Shown here one piece after another: positions 4,794 to 10,050 of a stretch of DNA of 10,050 bases. Every line of letters begins with the position of its first letter. Within the stretch, counting starts at the first letter, position 1. The notes below the pieces were generated by a model. It worked only from the letters and a program-made list of their open reading frames with translations, did not search any database and was not told the origin of the DNA. Source of the DNA: Planctomycetota bacterium (GTDB lineage Bacteria; Planctomycetota; Phycisphaerae; Sedimentisphaerales; SM23-30); assembly GCA_029573975.1 (NCBI GenBank), contig JAKQBU010000368.1, positions 1-10,050 of the forward strand, read 5' to 3'. The translations under genes and the position numbers were made by a program.

Positions 4794-6062
4794 ATGCACC
4801 TGAAAAAGGTCCGGTTCCTGCCCGACAAATACCCCACCCGGCAACACTATCCATTTAATCTGCCCCTGTTTCAAATGCCGCAAACGCTGGAGTTTTCATC
4901 GCGGGTATGTTTTTTCGTCGGCGAAAACGGCTCCGGCAAATCGACGCTGTTGGAAGCCCTGGCCCGCAAGTGTTCCATTCACATCTGGCAGGACACTGAA
5001 CGGGCCCGCTGCGACCGCAATCCCTATGAAGAACTGCTGTATCGCTGCCTGGAGGTCGAATGGGCGGACGGCATGGTACCCGGTTCCTTTTTCGCCTCCC
5101 AGATTTTTCATCATTTTTCCGAGCTGCTGGACGAATGGGCTGCGTCTGATCCGGGGGTGCTGAAATACTTCGGCGGCCAGTCGCTGCTGACCCAGTCACA
5201 CGGCCAGTCGCTGATGTCCTTTTTCCGCAGCCGGTTCCAGGTGAAGGGCCTGTATCTGCTGGACGAGCCGGAAACCGCCCTCTCCGCCAAACGCCAATTG
5301 GAACTGCTCCAGATCCTGAATCATCTCAGCAACAACGGCAATGTCCAGTTCATCATCGCCACCCACTCCCCCATCCTGCTCGCCTGCCCCCGCGCTGTTA
5401 TTTACTCCTTCGACCAGACCACCATCCAGCCCATCAATTACGAACAAACCGACCATTACCAGATTTACAAAAATTTCCTGAACCACCGGGATATGTATCT
5501 TTCAAACGAGGACTGTTATTTTATGCCAATACAAATTATTGCCGAAAGCCAGATATCTTCCAAACTGGATGCTGAAATTAAACAGCTTTTATGTACCTGT
5601 TTTCCCAAAGACCAGGCGGTTTTCAGCCGGACCCGGGCCTGGAATGGGAATGACCCGGTTTGGACGTTTTATATACAGGAGGAAGACCGGATTATCGGGC
5701 ATTTGAGCTTTTCGGATCAGCATATCCGGGCGGTAAACGAATCCTGCCATGTCGCGGGCGTACAGAATGTATGCGTGCGGCCCGAATACCGGGGCCGGGG
5801 TCTCAGCGGGCAGCTTTCTGAGGCGGCCCTGCAAAAGGCCCGGGAATTGCAATATGACTTCGGGATGCTATTCACCAGTCAGCCCCTCGTGAAGCTTTAT
5901 GTGGCCGCCGGCTGGCAGCCGGTAACTGCCGGCAGTCTGCTTCAGCTTGACGAAACCGGCCGGGAAGTCCCCATCCCCGACGACCAGATACCCATGTATT
6001 ATCCCCTCGTTCGCCGGGAATTTCCGTGCGGTGTCGTTCACCTGCAAACCAGAATCTGGTGA
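4794..6062 (+). CDS. Fusion protein: ABC-type/AAA ATPase (COG3910-like) + GNAT N-acetyltransferase
   Basis: A 422-residue protein with two enzymatic parts. Residues 1-~240 are a soluble single-domain ATPase of the ABC/SMC-like predicted-ATPase group: Walker A GENGSGKST (43-51), a FFASQIFHHFSELLDE segment in the Q-loop region, signature SHGQS (135-139), Walker B GLYLLDEPE (152-160), and switch histidine in ATHSP (189-193). Related stand-alone ATPases end near the segment HYQIYKNFLNHRDMYL (221-236). Residues ~245-422 are a GNAT acetyltransferase: a beta-strand hairpin around 288-306, motif A VQNVCVRPEYRGRGLSGQL (323-341), and the C-terminal LYVAAGW (368-374). The frame is continuous with almost no linker, and the DNA at the junction (about 5490-5600) is AT-richer than either side. 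AAGGA 8 nt before ATG 4794 supports the start. Substrates are unknown. Each domain is clear; the joint function is not. Confidence 0.88.
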   Translation: MHLKKVRFLPDKYPTRQHYPFNLPLFQMPQTLEFSSRVCFFVGENGSGKSTLLEALARKCSIHIWQDTERARCDRNPYEELLYRCLEVEWADGMVPGSFFASQIFHHFSELLDEWAASDPGVLKYFGGQSLLTQSHGQSLMSFFRSRFQVKGLYLLDEPETALSAKRQLELLQILNHLSNNGNVQFIIATHSPILLACPRAVIYSFDQTTIQPINYEQTDHYQIYKNFLNHRDMYLSNEDCYFMPIQIIAESQISSKLDAEIKQLLCTCFPKDQAVFSRTRAWNGNDPVWTFYIQEEDRIIGHLSFSDQHIRAVNESCHVAGVQNVCVRPEYRGRGLSGQLSEAALQKARELQYDFGMLFTSQPLVKLYVAAGWQPVTAGSLLQLDETGREVPIPDDQIPMYYPLVRREFPCGVVHLQTRIW

Positions 6063-6073
6063 ACCGCCGCTTC

Positions 6074-6916
6074 TTACAGCGAATCGCGGCCGATCAGGGC
6101 ACGCAGGCGGTTCTTCAGGCTGGGATGGGTGTTGAACAGGTCCAGCGCATCCCGCCCGCTGAACGGCTGGACGATGAACATGCTCTTCTGCGAATCCAGC
6201 GCCACGTGCATCGGGATCATCCGATTCTGCCGGTGCAGCTTGTCCAGCGCCCGGGCCAGGTACATGGGATCGCCCGCCAATTCCGCCCCGAAACTGTCGG
6301 CGTTATATTCCCGTTTGCGGCTGATGGCCAGTTGAATCAGGCTCGCGGCAATCGGCGCCAGAATAATCATCGCTAATACTTCAAATACATTACCCCTCCG
6401 ATCATCGCCACCAATCGGCATAAAACGAAGCATAATTCCCACAGAAGTTATCGCCCCCGCCACCGTAGCCGCCACCGTCTGAATCAGAATATCCCGATGT
6501 TTGATATGGGCCAGCTCATGCCCGATGACCCCCATCAGCTCATTGCGGTCCATCATCTGCAGGAGGCCCTGCGTGACCGCCACCACCGCATTTTTCGGAT
6601 TCCGCCCGGTTGCAAAGGCGTTTGGGGCCTGCTGCGGGCAGATATACACCCTGGGCATGGGCAGATTCGCCCGGCCCGCCAGTTGCCGAACCATTGCCAC
6701 TAGCTCCGGCGCCTCCTGCTCCGTCACCGGCTGGGCACGCATGGTCGCCAGGGCAATCTTGTCCGAGAAAAAGTAAGCAATCACGTTCATCAGGCCGCCG
6801 AATATCAGGGCCATAATCATGCCCTGCTGGCCCCAGATCGAGCCGACCGCCACAAAAATAGACATCAGCAGCGCCAGCAGTATCGCCGTCCGTACATTGT
6901 TCATCAATCGAAACAT
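6074..6916 (-). CDS. htpX: Protease HtpX homologue (M48 zinc metalloprotease)
   Basis: A membrane-bound zinc endopeptidase that degrades damaged or misfolded membrane proteins, a partner of FtsH-type quality control in E. coli. It has 280 residues, close to the family norm of ~290. Two N-terminal membrane segments lie at about 9-27 and 31-50. The zinc site HELAH is at 133-137, the third ligand Glu203 is in REYNAD, and two more hydrophobic segments lie at about 146-165 and 178-198. PNAFATGR (98-105) and NTHPSLKNRL near the end are typical of HtpX. I start at the ATG at 6916 because AAGGAG lies 8 nt upstream. A GTG at 6943 adds nine residues, but the Shine-Dalgarno would then be inside the gene. 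It is last in the minus-strand run, 121 nt after acylphosphatase, and ends 11 bp from the convergent ATPase-GNAT gene with no obvious terminator. Confidence 0.95.
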   Translation of the reverse strand: MFRLMNNVRTAILLALLMSIFVAVGSIWGQQGMIMALIFGGLMNVIAYFFSDKIALATMRAQPVTEQEAPELVAMVRQLAGRANLPMPRVYICPQQAPNAFATGRNPKNAVVAVTQGLLQMMDRNELMGVIGHELAHIKHRDILIQTVAATVAGAITSVGIMLRFMPIGGDDRRGNVFEVLAMIILAPIAASLIQLAISRKREYNADSFGAELAGDPMYLARALDKLHRQNRMIPMHVALDSQKSMFIVQPFSGRDALDLFNTHPSLKNRLRALIGRDSL

Positions 6917-6924
6917 AGCTTTAA

Positions 6925-6930
6925 CTCCTT
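6925..6930 (-). promoter_or_regulatory. Ribosome binding site of htpX
   Basis: AAGGAG on the minus strand, 8 nt before ATG 6916. It sets the start and rules against the upstream GTG at 6943. Confidence 0.8.
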
Positions 6931-7037
6931 TCGTTAAAACCACTTAAGACGCCAGCGTCCAAATCTCTTCGATCCCTTGTTATTGGGAACCAGAGCCCTT
7001 TTTGGATATCGAAATCGACTTTTGGCGGTTCCGCCAC

Positions 7038-7307
7038 TTAAAATTTTACATCAAATCCGATAAATTCGCCGGTATAAGGCTCTTCCACTTCTTGCACCTG
7101 CCGGATATACCGGCCCATCGCCCCGGCCAAATCCGCCAGAAACTCCTCCACCTGGGGACTTTCGCCTTCCACTACCAGTTCCACGCTTCCATCCAACTGA
7201 TTCTGTACGTAACCGGTAACCTCGAAGTTCCGGGCCGTCCGCAGGGCGGTATAACGAAATCCCACACCCTGCACTCTGCCCTTATAATAGATATGTTTGC
7301 GTATCAT
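7038..7307 (-). CDS. acyP: Acylphosphatase
   Basis: A small cytosolic enzyme that hydrolyses acyl phosphates such as acetyl phosphate or 1,3-bisphosphoglycerate. It is a single ferredoxin-like domain of 89 residues. The signature is GRVQGVGFRY (10-19), whose Arg18 binds phosphate. Catalytic Asn36 lies in YVQNQLDGSVEL, and GFDVKF closes the domain. The start is uncertain. The ATG at 7307 (MIRKHIYYKG) gives the usual family length and has AAAGGG 9 nt upstream; ATG 7313 and ATG 7337 (99 aa, extra MPSDCKGCMA) are in frame. It lies between the Clp N-domain gene (67 nt upstream) and htpX (121 nt downstream), all on the same strand. Confidence 0.93.
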   Translation of the reverse strand: MIRKHIYYKGRVQGVGFRYTALRTARNFEVTGYVQNQLDGSVELVVEGESPQVEEFLADLAGAMGRYIRQVQEVEEPYTGEFIGFDVKF

Positions 7308-7374
7308 CGCCATACACCCTTTACAGTCTGAAGGCATGCCGCCATCTTCCGGTAAAGTTTTTCGCAGCGCAAAT

Positions 7375-7842
7375 TTATTCAGTCATTCTGGTATTTCTAC
7401 TCCGGTTAATGAAAAACAAAGCATCCTGGCGGACCTCATCCAGCCGCAAACCCAGATTTTGCAACACCTGGGCGCCGGTGCCTTCGTTTTCATACAACAG
7501 GCCCAGGAGAATATGTTCGGTGCCGATTTTGTTATGCTTCAAGGACCGGGCTTCCTTAACCGCGTCATTGAGGGCATTCTGCGCATGGGCGGTACGCGGC
7601 AGTGTTTCATAGTCGCCACTCTCCGGGCCAGCACCATGTTTCACCATCTTTTTTACCTGCTCCCGGGTCCGGGCCAGATCCACATTCCGGTGCCGCAGTA
7701 CTTCCGCCGCAAAACCTTCCTTGACTTCGATCAGGCCCAGCAGGATATGTTCCGTGCCGATATGATCGTGCCGGAGTTTCTGGGCCTCCTGCCGGGCACG
7801 GTCCATGACGCTGCGGGCATTCTCGGTATAACTTTCAAACAT
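7375..7842 (-). CDS. Stand-alone double Clp N-domain protein (ClpC N-terminal-like)
   Basis: A 155-residue protein made only of the N-terminal substrate/adaptor-binding domain of ClpC/ClpA-type chaperones, in two repeats. Repeat 1 is at about 3-70 with IGTEHILLGL at 28-37. Repeat 2 is at about 81-145 with IGTEHILLGL again at 106-115. LPRTAHAQNAL before repeat 2 is very close to ClpC. The open frame stops at TAA 7375 right after the domain (FFINRSRNTRMTE); no AAA+ ATPase module follows, because acylphosphatase begins instead. I see no frameshift remnant of an ATPase in the 67 nt downstream, so this looks like a true small protein and not a broken clpC. It may act as an adaptor or competitor for Clp substrates (inference). 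GGAG lies 7 nt before ATG 7842. It is 43 nt after nrnA on the same strand. Confidence 0.88.
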   Translation of the reverse strand: MFESYTENARSVMDRARQEAQKLRHDHIGTEHILLGLIEVKEGFAAEVLRHRNVDLARTREQVKKMVKHGAGPESGDYETLPRTAHAQNALNDAVKEARSLKHNKIGTEHILLGLLYENEGTGAQVLQNLGLRLDEVRQDALFFINRSRNTRMTE

Positions 7843-7885
7843 TCATGGTCTCCATTTTATAGTATAGACGGAAAATTTCGTAATT

Positions 7886-8893
7886 CTATTCCAATTCCCG
7901 GCTCAGGGCCGTAATAATTTTCGCCTTTGCCGCCGGCAGGCCCTCTGGAATTGTCAGGCCCGCCGCCCGGGCGTGGCCGCCCCCTCCGAACTGCCGGGCT
8001 ACGGCATTGACATCCACGAGCGATTTGCTCCGCAGGCTGCAGCGGGTACCGCTGTTCTCCTCTTCCACCAGCAGGGCCACGACGATCACCGAACCAATCT
8101 GCTGGGGCACATTGACGATATTCTCAATATGGCTGCGTTTGGCCCCGCTCCGGTTCAGCATATCTCTGGTAATATGAATCAGTGCCAGCCGCCCTCCGCA
8201 CCGGACTTCGAGTGTTTCCAGGACCATGCCCAGCAGCCGCAGCCGCTCGGGCGGGTCGCTGAGATAGATTTGCTGATAGATGTCATCGGCGGCAATCCCC
8301 GCCTCGATCAATTCGGCGGCAATACGAAAGGCCTTGGAGGAAGCGTTCTCGAACCGGAACCAGCCTGTATCCGTGCCAATGGCCGTCATGATGGCGGCCG
8401 CCGCGGTTTTATCCAGCGGCCAGTCGGCCTGCCGAATCAGCTCATAGATCAGTTCTCCCGCCGCACAGGCGCCGGTATCGATGAGCCGGATATGGCCGAT
8501 CCCGTCGCCGGAGAGATGATGATCGATCACCAGAACATTCTTTTGTCGTTTTTGCAGGTATTCCCCGATGCCGGGCAACTGCCGAATGGCACTGGTATCG
8601 ACCACGATAATCAAATCATATTCTTCCAGACGACCGGCCTGGACCTTTTGTTCCGTCACATCCCTGCCCCAAAGCAGCACCGGCTCGGTGGCGATGAACT
8701 GATATACCTGCGGGATCTCTCCCAGAAACAGGATTTCGACGGATGGATTCTGTTCCCGGCCTGGTGCTTTGGCGCGGATGGCTTGTCTCAAAGCCACCGC
8801 ACTGCCGATCGCATCCCCGTCAGGGCGGATGTGGGTGGTAATCAGGATTTTCCGGGCTGATTCCACGGCGGTTACGGCCTGGCGGTAATTCAT
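7886..8893 (-). CDS. nrnA: DHH-family phosphoesterase, NrnA-like (oligoribonuclease / pAp phosphatase)
   Basis: NrnA-type enzymes remove nucleotides from very short RNAs and dephosphorylate pAp, and some cleave pGpG. This is a 335-residue protein of normal length. The DHH domain has HIRPDGDAIGS (metal ligands His21, Asp25, Asp27), VVDTS (Asp99), the DHH motif itself in VIDHHLSG (124-126), and GTDTGWFRF (Asp175). The C-terminal DHHA1 domain ends with QFGGGGHARAAG, the RNA-binding glycine motif (about 301-312). The ATG at 8893 is chosen because GGAGG lies 4 nt upstream and because it overlaps the ribF stop (ATGA), a sign of translational coupling. A longer frame to 8941 adds 16 residues with no support. 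ribF next to nrnA is a common bacterial pairing; truB, often between them, is absent. Confidence 0.94.
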   Translation of the reverse strand: MNYRQAVTAVESARKILITTHIRPDGDAIGSAVALRQAIRAKAPGREQNPSVEILFLGEIPQVYQFIATEPVLLWGRDVTEQKVQAGRLEEYDLIIVVDTSAIRQLPGIGEYLQKRQKNVLVIDHHLSGDGIGHIRLIDTGACAAGELIYELIRQADWPLDKTAAAAIMTAIGTDTGWFRFENASSKAFRIAAELIEAGIAADDIYQQIYLSDPPERLRLLGMVLETLEVRCGGRLALIHITRDMLNRSGAKRSHIENIVNVPQQIGSVIVVALLVEEENSGTRCSLRSKSLVDVNAVARQFGGGGHARAAGLTIPEGLPAAKAKIITALSRELE

Positions 8894-9891
8894 AAATCCT
8901 CCGGTCTTTTTCGGGCTAAAATTTCGCGCACCTTCCGGCAATCCGACTCAATGGCGCCAATCAGTTCCCGCGGGGTGTTAAATTTAATCTGTGGGCGAAT
9001 CCGCTCCACCGGAATCATCATCATATGTTTCCCATAGAGGGAACCCATTTCGGCGGAATAATTTAGCAGAAAAGCTTCAATCCGCCAGACTGGATCGGCA
9101 AAGGTAACCGGCCGGCCGATACTCAGCGCCGCCGGATGAAATTGTTTCTCCTGCCAGAGTTGCTCCCAGTTCTCCGCTATCTTAACATAACCGGCAAAGG
9201 ATCCATCTTCCGGCATGGCCTGCTGCTGGCAGGCCAGTTGCAGATTGGCCGTCGGGAATCCCAGTTCCCGGCCCTTGCCCTTGCCAGCCGCTATCGTACC
9301 CACCAGAACATATGGCCGCCCCAGGCATTTGGCTGCCTTATCAAACTGGCTGAGAGAAATCTGCTGGCGCACCAGGGTGCTGCTGACGGCCACCGCCCCG
9401 ACCGCTGAATCCAGGACTACGGTCTGGGCCGGAACCATATAAGCCTTAAATCCGAACCGTTCTGCCAGCGACTGGAGACTGACCATCGTTCCCGCGCGGC
9501 GCTGCCCGAAGCTAAAAGTCTGACCTTCGACAACCCAGCGGGCGTTAAAGACGCCGGTAATCACTTTTTGAACGAATTCTTCGGCTGAGAGTGCCAGAAA
9601 AGCGGGAGTCGGATTTACCACAACTAGCTCATCCACCTGGAGTTCCTGCATCAATTGCATCTTGAGTTCCAGGGGGGTAACGACCTGAGGGGCTTTATTC
9701 GGGGCCAGCACTCGAACCGGGGAAGGCTCAAAGGTCATTGCCGCCAGCGGCAGATTTTGTTCCTGAGCGATTTTTTTTGCCTGCCTGATAATTGCCTGAT
9801 GCCCCAGATGAACCCCGTCAAAATTACCAATCGTCAAAACACAGCCGGTATCGCACCTGGCAAAGTCATCCAAAGAAGTCCATACTTTCAT
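8890..9891 (-). CDS. ribF: Bifunctional riboflavin kinase / FAD synthetase
   Basis: It phosphorylates riboflavin to FMN and adenylylates FMN to FAD in the cytosol. It has 333 residues, a normal RibF length. The N-terminal FMN adenylyltransferase domain has the nucleotidyl-transferase motif TIGNFDGVHLGH (20-31), FSFGQRRAGT (126-135) and SSTLVRQQI (170-178). The C-terminal riboflavin kinase domain has GRPYVLVGTIAAGKGKGREL (191-210), GFPTANL (211-217), IGRPVTF (258-264), IEAFLLNY (271-278) and the LYG...IR elements (285-299). I start at ATG 9891 (MKVWTSLDDF), where RibF homology begins. An ATG two codons earlier (9897) is possible. The frame is open to 10011, but the added 40 residues are an unrelated hydrophobic stretch. 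No strong Shine-Dalgarno is seen before 9891. It is the first gene of the minus-strand run in this window. Confidence 0.95.
   Translation of the reverse strand: MKVWTSLDDFARCDTGCVLTIGNFDGVHLGHQAIIRQAKKIAQEQNLPLAAMTFEPSPVRVLAPNKAPQVVTPLELKMQLMQELQVDELVVVNPTPAFLALSAEEFVQKVITGVFNARWVVEGQTFSFGQRRAGTMVSLQSLAERFGFKAYMVPAQTVVLDSAVGAVAVSSTLVRQQISLSQFDKAAKCLGRPYVLVGTIAAGKGKGRELGFPTANLQLACQQQAMPEDGSFAGYVKIAENWEQLWQEKQFHPAALSIGRPVTFADPVWRIEAFLLNYSAEMGSLYGKHMMMIPVERIRPQIKFNTPRELIGAIESDCRKVREILARKRPEDL
8898..8902 (-). promoter_or_regulatory. Ribosome binding site of nrnA inside the ribF 3' end
   Basis: GGAGG on the minus strand, 4 nt before ATG 8893 and still inside the ribF coding region. With the ATGA overlap (8890-8893) it points to coupled translation of ribF and nrnA. 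Confidence 0.75.
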
Positions 9892-10050
9892 AACCATAAT
9901 CCAGACAAGGAAATATAACAATATATCCAGTTCTGCTGGTCCGCCCGAATCGGCTGCGGGCAAGTAATCCAAGAGCGTAAGATAGAGAACCCCACCTGGA
10001 ACAGCAAGCAAAAAATGAGTTCTCTTGACTATTATCTAATAAGTACTTAT
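9892..10050. other. Intergenic end of window with edge palindrome
   Basis: No gene is seen here. Positions 10039-10050 form a perfect 12-bp palindrome (ATAAGTACTTAT) cut by the window edge. TTGACT at 10025-10030 followed 16 bp later by TTAT could be a plus-strand promoter whose -10 is truncated. A 7-bp inverted repeat (AGAGAAC 9984-9990 / GTTCTCT 10019-10025) surrounds an A-rich stretch. I see no good minus-strand promoter for ribF; its promoter may lie further upstream. Confidence 0.3.

Noticed and set aside
5523..6062. A separate GNAT gene starting at Met244 (ATG 5523)
   Set aside because: The frame is continuous with the ATPase with no stop between, and no Shine-Dalgarno is well placed before 5523 (only GAGG about 13 nt away). 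A fusion is the simpler reading, though internal initiation is not excluded.
7017..7040. GGCGG/CCGCC inverted repeat after acyP as a terminator
   Set aside because: The loop is only a few bases and no T-run follows on the minus strand, so it does not fit an intrinsic terminator.
7973..8860. 295-codon plus-strand open frame inside nrnA
   Set aside because: It mirrors the DHH phosphoesterase gene; its sequence is low in hydrophobic core pattern and shows no known motif.
9892..10011. 40-residue hydrophobic extension of RibF that could be read as a membrane anchor
   Set aside because: RibF homology starts at MKVWTSLDDF; the extra stretch is not a RibF feature and has no good ribosome binding site. 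It is most likely untranslated DNA without stops.
1..10050. CRISPR array, tRNA, rRNA, insertion sequence or attachment site
   Set aside because: I saw no regularly spaced repeats, tRNA-like cloverleaf sequence, transposase or integrase motifs, or paired terminal repeats on either strand.

Overview
The window looks like ordinary bacterial chromosome (moderately GC-rich, densely packed, mostly housekeeping and stress genes). I see no sign of plasmid, phage, insertion sequence or CRISPR. The gene set (proton-translocating transhydrogenase, GTP-type PEP carboxykinase, Rnk, a lone Clp N-domain protein, an NrnA-RibF pair) and the protein style suggest a Gram-negative-type environmental bacterium. 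Planctomycetota/Phycisphaerae is my best guess, but it rests on general impression, not on a marker gene.

Layout. (1) Positions 2-1209, plus strand: the 3' end of pntB (NAD(P) transhydrogenase beta subunit) followed at once by an Lrp/AsnC-family regulator. (2) Positions 1215-2327, minus strand, convergent with the first block: rnk (GreA-like RNA polymerase-binding protein), then a DUF5698/DUF2179 membrane protein. (3) Positions 2328-2845: a 518-base regulatory interval between the divergent rnk and pckG. It holds a strong minus-strand promoter, a leader with a 27-codon ORF and mutually exclusive terminator and anti-terminator hairpins ahead of rnk, two plus-strand promoter candidates for pckG, and two hairpins just before the pckG ribosome binding site. 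(4) Positions 2846-4721, plus: pckG and its intrinsic terminator. (5) Positions 4794-6062, plus: one protein joining an ABC-type/AAA ATPase to a GNAT acetyltransferase. (6) Positions 6074-9891, minus, convergent with it: a same-strand run ribF, nrnA, a stand-alone double Clp N-domain protein, acylphosphatase and htpX. (7) Positions 9892-10050: no gene seen.

How the parts may work together. PntB (NADPH supply) and PEP carboxykinase (oxaloacetate to PEP) are central metabolism. The Lrp-type gene beside pntB is a candidate local regulator. The ribF-nrnA block makes flavin cofactors and degrades short RNAs; clpN-like and htpX add protein quality control. The most unusual signals are the attenuator-like rnk leader, whose promoter fires head-on into the upstream pckG promoter, and the ATPase-GNAT fusion. 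I found no complete previously undescribed multi-gene system.
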